DNA of 64,000 nt from Aquabacter sediminis (GCF_028863665.1 NZ_JARBFX010000012.1:1-64000); one strand, 5' to 3'; counted from the stretch's first letter, positions 24,288-31,901 are shown. Notes: generated by a model from the sequence alone, not told the origin. Made by a program: numbers and translations.

Positions 24288-26015
24288 ATGCGGTGGCTGA
24301 AAGGGGAGGCGGCGCGTGCGCGCAACAATGAACGCGCTGCGCTTTTCGCATCCGCGGTCGGCCAGCCCCGGCATCTCCTTGACAGTGTCCGACGCGGCCT
24401 GATCCTGGTCATCCTGGTGGCCATCATGCCCATCGCCACGGCGGCGATGCTGCAAGGTGTTCTGCAATTGCGCCGCTCGGGCGAAGAAGCCCAGCACAAG
24501 CTCCAGCAAGGAGCGATTGTCGCGGCCGCGGGTCAGGATAACATCTTCACGTCCGCGGAAAACGTGCTCCAGGCGCTCAAGAACGTGCCTCAGGTCACCT
24601 CGGGGGGCGCCGAGTGCCAGTCGCTTCTCTATGGCGCAACGCTCAGCCTTCCTTTCGCGTCCAATGTGGCGATGATCGGAAGGGACGGGATCGTGCGGTG
24701 CTCGGCGCTGCCCAGCCCCAATCCCAATGTGTCGCAGCGCCCGTGGTGGCGGGACGCCATTCGCGAGAAAGGCTTCAGCCTCTCTGCGCGCATAATCAGC
24801 CCGGTGACCCGCGGCGAGATCCTGCCCGCCACCTTGCCCTTGTTTGACGCGGGCAGCGAACTCACAGGGGCCCTCTCGGTCGCCATTGATGGCGTGTGGC
24901 TGGACAATCTCCTGAAGCGGGAGGCCCCTGTCTCATCTGGCGTCGTCGCGGTGATCAACCGCGCGGGACAGGAACTCGTCTCCAATGCCCCCGCTCTCAG
25001 CCGAGCCTTGTTCAAGGACCGGGACTTGCTGGCCCATCAGAACGAGTTGGGGGAAGCGTGGGACGAGAGCGGCCAGTCCTGGAGCTATGCCATTGCGCCG
25101 CTCGACCGCTATGGCCTGACCGTCGCCTTCGCGCAGCCGACCAGCCAGTTGTTCCAGTGGACGGCATTCCACGTGGCGGTGAGCTTCATCCTGCCGATCT
25201 GCATGGTGATCTTCACCATCGTGGCAATCTGGTTGGCCACCGATCGCATGGTGCTTCAGTGGCTCCTGTATTTGCGTCGCGTCACGGCAGTCTATGCCCA
25301 GGGCCATTACGGCTTCCGACCTTCCCGCATGGATCAGGCCCCAAGCGAGTTTCGGGTGCTGGGAAACGCCATTGAGGAAATGGCGCAAGCCATCCGGGAG
25401 CGGGACGGCCGGTTGCGGGAGGGACTTGCGGAAAAGACGGCACTGGTGCGGGAAATCCACCACCGCATCAAGAACAGCCTTCAGATCGTCGTTAGCCTCA
25501 TGAGCCTCTATGGCTCTGGCCTTGCGAACGACAAGGATCGCCGACGCTTCGACCAGCTTCGCACGCGGGTGAACACGCTCGCTGTGGTGCATCGCGTGCT
25601 CTATGAGGCGAACGAGGGCTCCGAGGTGCGCTCGCGCGAATTGCTGCGAGAGCTGGGAAGTCTCCTCGAGGTGGCACTCGACCGCAATGTCCTGGTGCTG
25701 GTCGAGGCGGACGACGTCGCCTTGCCCACGGACTATGCCGTGCCGCTTGCCTTGCTCCTGACGGAGATCATGATGGTGGTGGCTGCGGGCGAGCACTCCG
25801 GACAGGGCAGGGTGGTGGTGACGTGCGCGCAGGAGGGCAACGATATCTGCCTGCGCCTGGACATTTCACGCGCCGTCGGAGATGCCCTGAACGAAACGCA
25901 CGCTCCTCTCGCTCATGGATTTGCACGTCAACTGGGCGGTGCAATTTCCACCCGCGAAGAAGGCGGACACAGCTTGGCCGAGCTCCGCTTTAAGGTTCGC
26001 CCCAAGACCCCCTGA
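24288..26015 (+). CDS. HisKA_2-type sensor protein with degenerate ATPase domain
   Basis: A 575-residue inner-membrane protein. TM1 lies at about 37-60, an extracytoplasmic sensor domain (Cache-like) follows to about 295, then TM2 at about 300-320, a HAMP-like linker and a HisKA_2 H-box ALVREIHHRIKNSLQIVVSL. The following ATPase domain is abnormal: where kinases have a VNEL..NA N-box it reads LLTEIMMVVAAGEHS, and no DxGxG motif is seen, while the end FARQLGGAIS is kept. ATP binding is therefore doubtful. PhyP of Sphingomonas, next to phyR, is known as a phosphatase-type negative regulator; a like role is inferred. ATG 24288 is the chosen start; longer frames upstream are possible. Confidence 0.85.
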   Translation: MRWLKGEAARARNNERAALFASAVGQPRHLLDSVRRGLILVILVAIMPIATAAMLQGVLQLRRSGEEAQHKLQQGAIVAAAGQDNIFTSAENVLQALKNVPQVTSGGAECQSLLYGATLSLPFASNVAMIGRDGIVRCSALPSPNPNVSQRPWWRDAIREKGFSLSARIISPVTRGEILPATLPLFDAGSELTGALSVAIDGVWLDNLLKREAPVSSGVVAVINRAGQELVSNAPALSRALFKDRDLLAHQNELGEAWDESGQSWSYAIAPLDRYGLTVAFAQPTSQLFQWTAFHVAVSFILPICMVIFTIVAIWLATDRMVLQWLLYLRRVTAVYAQGHYGFRPSRMDQAPSEFRVLGNAIEEMAQAIRERDGRLREGLAEKTALVREIHHRIKNSLQIVVSLMSLYGSGLANDKDRRRFDQLRTRVNTLAVVHRVLYEANEGSEVRSRELLRELGSLLEVALDRNVLVLVEADDVALPTDYAVPLALLLTEIMMVVAAGEHSGQGRVVVTCAQEGNDICLRLDISRAVGDALNETHAPLAHGFARQLGGAISTREEGGHSLAELRFKVRPKTP

Positions 26016-26046
26016 AAAATCCTGCTCCGTTTTTCCCGCCCTCTGA

Positions 26047-26072
26047 GGAACCTGAGGGCGGTTGAGGGCGTT
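26047..26072 (+). promoter_or_regulatory. EcfG-type promoter of the KGG gene
   Basis: GGAACC (26047-26052), 16 bases, CGTT (26069-26072), with a predicted leader of about 63 bases to ATG 26142. Confidence 0.85.
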
Positions 26073-26141
26073 TGCCGGGAGTAGTCCTGAAAAAGGACGT
26101 CAGACAATCCTACTTTTCAGAATTCCGCAGGGAGTGTTGAG

Positions 26142-26411
26142 ATGGCTGAGACTCGAGGAAAGGGCGGCTCGAACCGCGGCTTTGCGGCGATGGACGCCGA
26201 AAAGCAGCGGGCCATCGCCCGGAAAGGTGGCGAAAGCGTTCCGGCGGAAAAACGAAGCTTCTCGCAGAACCGCGAACTGGCGTCTGCCGCCGGGCGCAAG
26301 GGTGGTCAAAGCGTCGCTGACGAACAGCGCAGTTTCTCGCGTGACCGCAACCTCGCGTCCCAGGCCGGGCAGAAAGGGGGGCAGGCCTCCCATTCCACCC
26401 GCTCGTCCTGA
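26142..26411 (+). CDS. KGG-repeat stress-induced protein (GsiB/con-10 type)
   Basis: An 89-residue hydrophilic protein with four KGG motifs: RGKGGSNRGFAAMD, ARKGGESVPAEKRSF, GRKGGQSVADEQRSF and GQKGGQAS. Two of them follow the 'ARKGG.S...E.RSFS..R.LAS.AG' pattern of stress-induced KGG proteins, thought to be disordered protectants in drying or starvation. It has its own EcfG-type promoter and a strong terminator right after the stop, so it is a single-gene unit between the sensor gene and ecfG. Confidence 0.9.
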   Translation: MAETRGKGGSNRGFAAMDAEKQRAIARKGGESVPAEKRSFSQNRELASAAGRKGGQSVADEQRSFSRDRNLASQAGQKGGQASHSTRSS

Positions 26412-26429
26412 TTTCCCTGCATGTGGAAG

Positions 26430-26456
26430 AAGGGGAGGCTCGCCTCCCCTTTTTTC
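26430..26456 (+). terminator. Intrinsic terminator after KGG gene
   Basis: Arms AAGGGGAGGC (26430-26439) and GCCTCCCCTT (26442-26451) run into TTTTTTC. Confidence 0.92.
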
Positions 26457-26479
26457 TTGGCTGTTAGGCTGGTTTGTGG

Positions 26480-26505
26480 GGAACCACATCCCCATTGGCC
26501 GCGTT
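26480..26505 (+). promoter_or_regulatory. EcfG-type promoter of ecfG
   Basis: GGAACC (26480-26485), 16 bases, CGTT (26502-26505). EcfG would drive its own gene from here. Confidence 0.85.
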
Positions 26506-26593
26506 TAAGGTTTCAGGATAGGGCAGCGACCGGTGCACCTGTTGAAGGCTGGTGGCCGGGCTGTTCATCAAAGAGAGCGGATAAGACAAGCCC

Positions 26594-27175
26594 ATGGATC
26601 TCCAGCCGTCTCGCGCCGACGCGGCCGCACCGGACCTGCGAACGCAAGTGCTGGAGCTCTTGCCGGCCTTGCGCGCGTTTGCCCGGTCGCTCACCCGCAA
26701 TCGCACAGAAGCAGACGACCTGGTGCAGGAAACCTTCCTGAAGGCCCTTTCCAACATCGACAAGTTCGATCCAGGGACAAACTTGCGCGCGTGGCTCTTC
26801 ACGATCTTGCGCAACACCTACTACACCGAGATCCGCAAGCGCCGCCGCGAGAGCGATGGCCTATCCTCCTTGGCCCAGCAGGACACAAACATGGGTCCTG
26901 GGCAGGAATGGTCGGTGACCTTGAGCAGCCTGAAGGAAGCGCTGGAGATGCTGCCTTCCGATCAGCGCGAAGCACTGGTCCTGGTGGGCGCGGCGGGGCT
27001 GTCTTACGAAGAGGCAGCCGAAGTCTGCAACTGCGCCCTTGGCACCATCAAGAGCCGCGTGAACCGGGCGCGAGCCAAGCTCCTGTCCCTGATGGGAGCC
27101 GAGGCGACCGCTGATGTGGTGGAAGCCGATCCCGTGGCCATGTCGGCCGTGCGGCTGCCGAGCAGCACCGGCTGA
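26594..27175 (+). CDS. ecfG: ECF sigma factor EcfG, general stress response
   Basis: A 193-residue ECF15-type sigma factor. Region 2 (about 20-90) carries RSLTRNRTEADDLVQETFLK and the EcfG hallmark KFDPGTNLRAWLFTILRNTY; region 4 (about 120-175) carries MLPSDQREALVLVGAAGLSY and GTIKSRVNRARAKL. It directs RNA polymerase to GGAAC-N16/17-CGTT promoters and is held by NepR until PhyR~P takes NepR away. ATG 26594 has only a weak ribosome site. In most relatives nepR sits directly upstream of ecfG; here it is downstream on the other strand. Confidence 0.95.
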   Translation: MDLQPSRADAAAPDLRTQVLELLPALRAFARSLTRNRTEADDLVQETFLKALSNIDKFDPGTNLRAWLFTILRNTYYTEIRKRRRESDGLSSLAQQDTNMGPGQEWSVTLSSLKEALEMLPSDQREALVLVGAAGLSYEEAAEVCNCALGTIKSRVNRARAKLLSLMGAEATADVVEADPVAMSAVRLPSSTG

Positions 27176-27240
27176 ACCTGTGGCGGGCGCGCTTTTCTTC
27201 AGCGGGAGCAGCGTCGGGCTTATGGATTGATTTTAACTTG

Positions 27241-27272
27241 AAAGCCCGGCGCGTGCAGTGTCGGGCTTTTTT
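27241..27272 (+). terminator. Intrinsic terminator after ecfG
   Basis: Arms AAAGCCCG (27241-27248) and CGGGCTTT (27262-27269) are followed by TTT. Confidence 0.85.
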
Positions 27273-27360
27273 CGCGTGCCTGAGCGCCGTGACCTGGAAA
27301 ACGCGCTCCCCAGTCTCTGGAGAATCCTGGATGACGGGGTTCGCTTTACGACCTCGCCAT

Positions 27361-27384
27361 AAAAAAACGGCCCGCGAGGGGCCG
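27361..27384 (-). terminator. Intrinsic terminator after nepR
   Basis: On the minus strand CGGCCC-GCGA-type stem (27384-27368) is followed by a run of seven T (27367-27361). It ends transcription 30 bases after the nepR stop. Confidence 0.85.
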
Positions 27385-27414
27385 CTCCTGGATTTGCGGT
27401 GTGTGAGAAGAGGC

Positions 27415-27666
27415 TTACTTCCCCTCGGTCTTGTCCGTGGAAGCATCCTCATGTGTCTCAACGGGTTCCGCATCCGCGGGACCTTTGCTCGCCATTGCCC
27501 CCTGCAGTTGCATGGCAAGGCGCATCAATTCGTCCGGTACATCCTCGCGCGTGTAGTCGTCGAAGAGCTGTCTGAGCTCCTTGCCGAGCAGATCCTGGCG
27601 CGCAGAGATGTCGCGGCGGTGAGTGGCACGCTTGGAGCCGCTCTCGCTGTGGTCGGGTGTGGTCAT
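27415..27666 (-). CDS. nepR: NepR, anti-sigma factor of EcfG
   Basis: An 83-residue protein. The core LLGKELRQLFDDYTREDVPDELMRLAMQLQ (about 26-55) matches the NepR pattern IG..LR..YD....EPVP..... of two helices that clamp EcfG. The N- and C-terminal tails are hydrophilic and variable, as in other NepR proteins. ATG 27666 begins MTTPDHSE; the frame is open far upstream, but that part is not protein-like. It converges on ecfG instead of preceding it, and is separated from it by a terminator for each strand. Confidence 0.88.
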   Translation of the reverse strand: MTTPDHSESGSKRATHRRDISARQDLLGKELRQLFDDYTREDVPDELMRLAMQLQGAMASKGPADAEPVETHEDASTDKTEGK

Positions 27667-27987
27667 GGGCCGGTCGGACCGCATATTTCGCATCAAGGTT
27701 CTACGCCGAAAGACATCAGGCCAATTGGAAGTCCAATGGGCCCCATGCCGCAGGCGACGGACACAAAGACAGCAAGACTCTCGCCCCGCCATCCACGGTG
27801 ATCGGGATGTTGGGTGAAGCTTGCCCCAGGCTTTGCCCGCTGCATGAACGCCATCCGCATCATCCCACTTTTTGCCTTCCCAGTAACCCCCCGAGAGGGC
27901 ACGCGCTGTGCCGGACATTCGGAATCTTGCGGTGTCGGAGACGCCCGGTTCCACTCCAGTTGTGGCAACAGCTTCTTGTTCCTTCCA

Positions 27988-28012
27988 AACGCATGCCCGC
28001 AGGAATTGTTCC
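27988..28012 (-). promoter_or_regulatory. EcfG-type promoter upstream of nepR
   Basis: On the minus strand GGAAC (28012-28008), 16 bases, CGTT (27991-27988). It points toward nepR, whose start is 322 bases away, so the leader would be long or hold a small gene. Confidence 0.7.
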
Positions 28013-28134
28013 CGCGCGAGATGAAACAAATTGGCCTTTTCCGATTGCCACACCCGGCCTGAGCCGACGGGATGCTGCAGGTCTCATCACCCCTTACAGG
28101 CGCCCGCATTTCCGACATTTTTGGCCACGCTTGG

Positions 28135-28159
28135 GGAACTCTCTTTCGCCCCTTTCGTT
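28135..28159 (+). promoter_or_regulatory. EcfG-type promoter of the DUF1328 gene
   Basis: GGAAC (28135-28139), 16 bases, CGTT (28156-28159), 65 bases before ATG 28225. Confidence 0.8.
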
Positions 28160-28224
28160 GACGGAAAGGAAAACGATGCCCGCAAAGCCGAATGGGACGG
28201 TTGGCGCGGGGGAAAGGAATAATC

Positions 28225-28395
28225 ATGATTAGTTGGGCCATCACGTTTCTTGTTGTTGCTCTGATCGCTGCGGTCCTGGGATTCGGGGCGCTGGCCGGAA
28301 CAGCAATGGAAATCGCGAAAATCATCTTCGTGGTTGCGATTATTCTGTTTCTGATCTCCGCCGTCGCCGGAGTGGTTCGGCGTGGTCGTCCCTAA
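28225..28395 (+). CDS. DUF1328 (YtjA-like) small membrane protein
   Basis: A 56-residue protein made of two membrane helices: [20 protein letters not shown] and [20 protein letters not shown], ending in VVRRGRP. This is the DUF1328/YtjA pattern, a widespread stress-associated inner-membrane protein of unknown function. AAAGGA lies seven bases before ATG 28225. It has its own EcfG-type promoter and terminator. Confidence 0.92.
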   Translation: MISWAITFLVVALIAAVLGFGALAGTAMEIAKIIFVVAIILFLISAVAGVVRRGRP

Positions 28396-28453
28396 CGGAT
28401 GAGGCTGGCAGGTCGCTGCTGCTACGGCGACCCCAGTCGTGAAGGGAGATCAG

Positions 28454-28493
28454 AGCCGCCCGGTTCTCCATTTGCGGAGGCCGGGCGGCTTTC
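28454..28493 (+). terminator. Intrinsic terminator after DUF1328 gene
   Basis: Arms AGCCGCCCGG (28454-28463) and CCGGGCGGCT (28481-28490) are followed by TTCGTTT. Confidence 0.85.
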
Positions 28494-28550
28494 GTTTGGC
28501 GCCAGGGCTGGCGCTGGCCTATGATCCGGCAGCAGAGGGACACGGGGCAG

Positions 28551-29795
28551 ATGAGGCGTCTGACGGTTGAACATCGCACGCACTATCACTATTCCGAGCC
28601 GGTGAATTTCGGGCAGCACCGCCTGATGCTCCGGCCCCGCGACAGCCACGGTTTGCGGCTCCATTCCGCCAAGCTCACCCTGTCGCCCACGGGCAACGTC
28701 CGCTACGTCTATGACATCTTTGGAAACTCCATTGCCCTTGTGGATTTTCACACGGACGGTACGGAGCTCCTGATTGAGAGCGTGCTGGAGTTGGACGTCT
28801 ATTCAACGCCAGAGTTGGATGGGCTGATCGAACCCGCAGCCACTCACTATCCCTTCGTTTATTCCAGCGACGATAGGTTCGACGCGTCGCAAATGGTCAC
28901 TCGGCACTATCCGGACGAGGGGGAGGTGAAGGCCTGGGTGGGCGAATTCGTCGTCCCCGGCCAGTCTGTGGACACGCTCGAGCTGCTCAACACGCTCAAT
29001 GCCGCCATCCACGCGACCTTCACCTACAATGCTCGCTTCGAGGAAGGCACCCAGCCTCCCGCGAAGACGCTCGCGCTGCGCTCCGGCACATGCCGGGATT
29101 TCGCCCTGCTCTTTATTGAGGCGGTGCGCGAGTTGGGATTCGCGGCGCGGTTCGTGACCGGCTATCTCTACACGCCGCACCTGGATCTCAGCCTCGAGCA
29201 GGAGTTTCGTGGCGCCGGCGCCACCCATGCCTGGGCAGAGGTCTATCTGCCGGGAGCCGGATGGATCGCCTTCGATCCCACCAATGCGTTGGTGGGCACG
29301 GACCATCTGGTCCGAGTGGCGGTGGTGCGCGATCCGCGCCAGGCCTCACCGATCGCGGGGACCTTCTCCGGTTCGCCGAGTGCGTTTCTGTCCATGGATG
29401 TGGCTGTGTTTGTGTCGTCACGGCCCGCCCCACCTTGGCCGGAGCCGGAAATTTCCATCATGCCGCTGGAAACACGCAGTGAGACGGGGCAGGTGGAGAT
29501 TGGGGAAGGGGGCGATCCCCCGCCTGAAGCCGATGAGGCGAGGACCGGCCTCCGCGACGGGGAAGCGTCGGAAGTTACGGGGGAGGCATTGGAGCAAGCT
29601 CCGGTCGGTGAGGCCCTTCTGCCAGGCGCAGTGGCGGCCCCGGCAGATCCCATCACGATCGCGCTGCCCCATGGCGAGGAGGAAGGGGAGGAGAGCGCCC
29701 TTGCTGGCGTCCGCGCCTCCCAGCCGTTGGACCTTGAGGCCACGACGCAGCCGAACCCGAGCGGCGACCCGCCGGCAACGCAGCCCGCAATCTAA
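28551..29795 (+). CDS. Transglutaminase-like protein with long acidic tail
   Basis: A 414-residue protein. The N-terminal beta domain (about 1-85) begins RLTVEHRTHYHYSEPVNFGQ, typical of bacterial transglutaminase-like proteins. The catalytic core (about 150-260) has Cys in ALRSGTCRDFALLFIEAVRE, His in GATHAWAEVYLPG and Asp in GWIAFDPTNA, so the Cys-His-Asp triad is complete; members are probably peptidases or amidases. From about residue 290 on, a low-complexity tail rich in Glu, Pro and Ala follows, which most relatives lack. ATG 28551 is preceded by ACGGGG; ATG 28521 has no ribosome site. A terminator follows. Confidence 0.88.
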   Translation: MRRLTVEHRTHYHYSEPVNFGQHRLMLRPRDSHGLRLHSAKLTLSPTGNVRYVYDIFGNSIALVDFHTDGTELLIESVLELDVYSTPELDGLIEPAATHYPFVYSSDDRFDASQMVTRHYPDEGEVKAWVGEFVVPGQSVDTLELLNTLNAAIHATFTYNARFEEGTQPPAKTLALRSGTCRDFALLFIEAVRELGFAARFVTGYLYTPHLDLSLEQEFRGAGATHAWAEVYLPGAGWIAFDPTNALVGTDHLVRVAVVRDPRQASPIAGTFSGSPSAFLSMDVAVFVSSRPAPPWPEPEISIMPLETRSETGQVEIGEGGDPPPEADEARTGLRDGEASEVTGEALEQAPVGEALLPGAVAAPADPITIALPHGEEEGEESALAGVRASQPLDLEATTQPNPSGDPPATQPAI

Positions 29796-29808
29796 TCGGG
29801 CGAAAAAA

Positions 29809-29834
29809 AAAGGGTGGCCGTGGGGCCACCCTTT
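29809..29834. terminator. Bidirectional-looking terminator after transglutaminase gene
   Basis: Arms GGGTGGCC (29812-29819) and GGCCACCC (29824-29831), with an A-run before and TTT after. Confidence 0.85.
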
Positions 29835-29990
29835 AGTCTGCCTGGAGGTGTCGATGAAAACCGACAGTGATGAAACTCTGCCACACTCCAGAGGTTCCGT
29901 CGATCAAGGGCCTGTGAATGAGGGCCTTTGCAACTCAGCCTTGAGGAAAACGCAGGGAAGCCTTCAGGTGCAGGTGCGCAAGGCGAAACA

Positions 29991-30018
29991 AAAAAGGGCG
30001 CCTTGCGGGCGCCCTTTT
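29991..30018. terminator. Terminator after the glycine-zipper lipoprotein gene
   Basis: Arms GGGCGCC (29996-30002) and GGCGCCC (30008-30014) are flanked by AAAAA and TTTT. It serves the minus-strand gene that ends at 30051. Confidence 0.8.
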
Positions 30019-30050
30019 CTGAAGATCGCGGATAATGATCCGAGGGCGCC

Positions 30051-30320
30051 TCAGGGGCAAGCCACCCGGTAGTTATTGCCGTAGGCGTCGCGCGCCCAAC
30101 ACGCCTTCGGAGTCGTCGCCGCCCCGACCATGGCGCCAGTCGCACCGCCCAGCACGCCACCCACGAGCGCTCCGCCCGCGGTTCCGGTCGCGGCACCGCC
30201 GATGAGAGCGCCCGCGCCTGCGCCAAGGAGACCGCCGCCCACCGCGCGATCAGACTCCGAATACTGGCTGCATCCGCCCAGGGCCAGTGCTGCCGCAACA
30301 ACGATGATAGCCGCCCTCAT
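30051..30320 (-). CDS. Glycine-zipper lipoprotein
   Basis: An 89-residue outer-membrane-type lipoprotein. The signal peptide ends in the lipobox ALGGC (about residue 17). The middle (about 25-70) is a glycine zipper: GGGLLGAGAGALIGGAATGT then GGALVGGVLGGATGAMVGAA. Near the end are two cysteines (ACWARDAYGNNYRVACP). Such proteins sit in the envelope and are often stress-induced. ATG 30320 has GGAG six bases upstream; ATG 30332 overlaps the ribosome site. No GGAAC-type promoter is seen. Confidence 0.85.
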   Translation of the reverse strand: MRAAIIVVAAALALGGCSQYSESDRAVGGGLLGAGAGALIGGAATGTAGGALVGGVLGGATGAMVGAATTPKACWARDAYGNNYRVACP

Positions 30321-30466
30321 TTTATTCTCCATTCTCCTTGCGCCGGCTTGACGCCGTTCACCTCACCGATCCGCGCCGCTTCGATGCAGCGCAGCTTCGA
30401 TACTGTTAAGCCTCGATTGAGGCGGATCGCCGGCCAACTTTGAGCGGGCCTGCGACAGGCGTGAAG

Positions 30467-30883
30467 TTAGTGCTCCCACCGCCTGGATTTCGCTGCCCGT
30501 CCTGCCCCTGCGGATTCGCGGGACGACATCCAGTTAAGCACACATAGGGCCGTCAAGCCTATCCCAACCACAGCCATGGCCGTGGTGGCAGGGTGGCGGG
30601 CAGCAGCGTAGCGCACGTGGCTGATGGCCTCGTCCGCATGCCGCATGGCCTCGCGCGACCCGGTGGCCGCCAGAGAAAGGGACGTATCGGTCAGCCGATG
30701 GACGCGCTCACTGGCATCTTCCATAGCATTGTGCGCCATTTGGCGCGCTCTGCGGCGGTGGTCCCGTGTGCCTTCGTCGGCAGCATCCGCGATGGCGGCG
30801 CCCAACAGCGTGAGGTCCTCCTTGAGGTCCTCCAGGCGCCGGGAGATTTCGTGCGACTTCGATCGCGACTTCCATGCGAACAT
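30467..30883 (-). CDS. YqjD/DUF883-like membrane-anchored protein
   Basis: A 138-residue protein. A charged helical part covers about 1-85 (SHEISRRLEDLKEDLTLLGA), then a membrane helix at about 100-118 (ATTAMAVVGIGLTALCVLNW), then a short basic tail. The layout is like the DUF883 protein at 22842, but the sequence is different. AAGGAGG lies seven bases before ATG 30883. Its EcfG-type promoter leaves a leader of about 19 bases, so it is predicted to be a core member of the stress regulon. Confidence 0.75.
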   Translation of the reverse strand: MFAWKSRSKSHEISRRLEDLKEDLTLLGAAIADAADEGTRDHRRRARQMAHNAMEDASERVHRLTDTSLSLAATGSREAMRHADEAISHVRYAAARHPATTAMAVVGIGLTALCVLNWMSSRESAGAGRAAKSRRWEH

Positions 30884-30908
30884 CGGCAAGCCTCCTTTTC
30901 ACACCCGA

Positions 30909-30933
30909 AACGCTGTGGGCTGACGAAGGTTCC
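30909..30933 (-). promoter_or_regulatory. EcfG-type promoter of the YqjD-like gene
   Basis: On the minus strand GGAACC (30933-30928), 15 bases, CGTT (30912-30909), which equals GGAAC-N16-CGTT. Confidence 0.85.
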
Positions 30934-31016
30934 AGCGACGGTTCAGTTTGCAGCCTTCCGGGGCTGCTGAAAAAAGAGGCGCGCGCATTCGCGGCGCATT
31001 CTGGGCAATTTTTTGT

Positions 31017-31042
31017 GGAACCGATGGCGGATGGCGGCCGTT
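31017..31042 (+). promoter_or_regulatory. EcfG-type promoter of otsBA
   Basis: GGAACC (31017-31022), 16 bases, CGTT (31039-31042). The predicted start near 31048 leaves about 45 bases to ATG 31093. Confidence 0.85.
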
Positions 31043-31092
31043 AATAACGTGTGTCGGATCTGTATCAAAACGTGAAGGACGAGCGCCCGCCC

Positions 31093-31887
31093 ATGAGCAA
31101 TTCGCCTACGCTGCTCCGCAAAGACCTGTCCCGCAAGGGCGAGGGGAGGAGTGAGGAAGCGAGTGACCTTGGGCTCGATCCCCGCTCGGATGCTTTCTTT
31201 TTTGATGTGGATGGCACCCTCATCGACATTGCGGAACATCCGGAGGCCGTTGTGGTTCCTGCTGCCCTCACGGATGCTCTGGAGCGGCTTCTGGCTCGCA
31301 GCAGCGGTGCAGTCGCTCTGGTGTCGGGGCGCTCTGTCTCCCGGCTCGATGCCTTGTTCGCGCCGCTGCGCCTGGTGGCGGCCGGGGCACACGGCGCCGA
31401 GGTCCGTCGGCAGCCAGAGGGAAAGGTGGAGCAGATGAGCCCCTCGCTTCCCGCGCAAGCGCGGGCCGAGGCTCTTGCCCTGGCGGCCGCGTGCGGGGAC
31501 TTGTTCGTGGAGGACAAGGGGCTGAGCATTGCGATCCATTATCGCTCGCGGCCTGAGGTGAAGGACGTTCTGGGTGAGCGCTTGAAGGCGCTGGCAGCCC
31601 GCGCCCCTGAGCCGCTGAGCGTTCTGCCCGGGCACTTCGTTTTCGAGCTGAAGCATGCCGGCCGAGACAAGGGGGTCGCCATCGACGGGCTGATGGAGGA
31701 GGCGCCCTTTGCCGGCCGTCGACCGGTCTTTTTCGGCGACGATGTGACCGACGCAGCCGGCTTCGATGCGGTCCTGCGCCGTGGCGGCCTGCCCGTCTCG
31801 GTGGGCCGTGCCTTTGAACATGTGAATGTGGTGCTGGCCCGGCCATCCGATGTCCGGGCGCTGGTGCACCGCTTGTCTATTACCTGA
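31093..31887 (+). CDS. otsB: Trehalose-6-phosphate phosphatase
   Basis: A 264-residue HAD phosphatase, like E. coli OtsB (266). The nucleophile motif is FFFDVDGTLIDIAEHPE (DxDGT), motif II LVSGRS, the substrate cap region AAGAHGAEVRRQPEGK, and the metal motif PVFFGDDVTDAAGFD. It removes phosphate from trehalose-6-phosphate, the last step of trehalose synthesis. ATG 31093 has AAGGACGAG upstream; in-frame GTG codons at 31051 and 31072 are alternatives, the first of which would be almost leaderless. otsA follows after 14 bases; the pair is under an EcfG-type promoter. Confidence 0.94.
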   Translation: MSNSPTLLRKDLSRKGEGRSEEASDLGLDPRSDAFFFDVDGTLIDIAEHPEAVVVPAALTDALERLLARSSGAVALVSGRSVSRLDALFAPLRLVAAGAHGAEVRRQPEGKVEQMSPSLPAQARAEALALAAACGDLFVEDKGLSIAIHYRSRPEVKDVLGERLKALAARAPEPLSVLPGHFVFELKHAGRDKGVAIDGLMEEAPFAGRRPVFFGDDVTDAAGFDAVLRRGGLPVSVGRAFEHVNVVLARPSDVRALVHRLSIT

Positions 31888-31901
31888 GTGGAGATCAGAC
31901 C

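Larger units (their letters stand above)
27667..28224. other. Gene-free spacer upstream of nepR and DUF1328 gene
   Basis: This is 558 bases. It contains two divergent EcfG-type promoters (listed separately). Between the nepR promoter and nepR lie about 320 bases with one small possible minus-strand ORF (27863-27693, 56 codons, hydrophobic end GPIGLPIGLMSFGVEP) that I cannot support further. Confidence 0.5.

Noticed and set aside
27693-27863. Possible 56-codon minus-strand ORF in the nepR leader
   Set aside because: Suggestive ribosome site and hydrophobic end, but no homology or further support; mentioned only as part of the nepR finding.
29854-30072. Small ORF with a GGAGGTG ribosome site after the transglutaminase gene
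   Set aside because: It runs straight through a terminator and into the end of the lipoprotein gene on the other strand; no family likeness.
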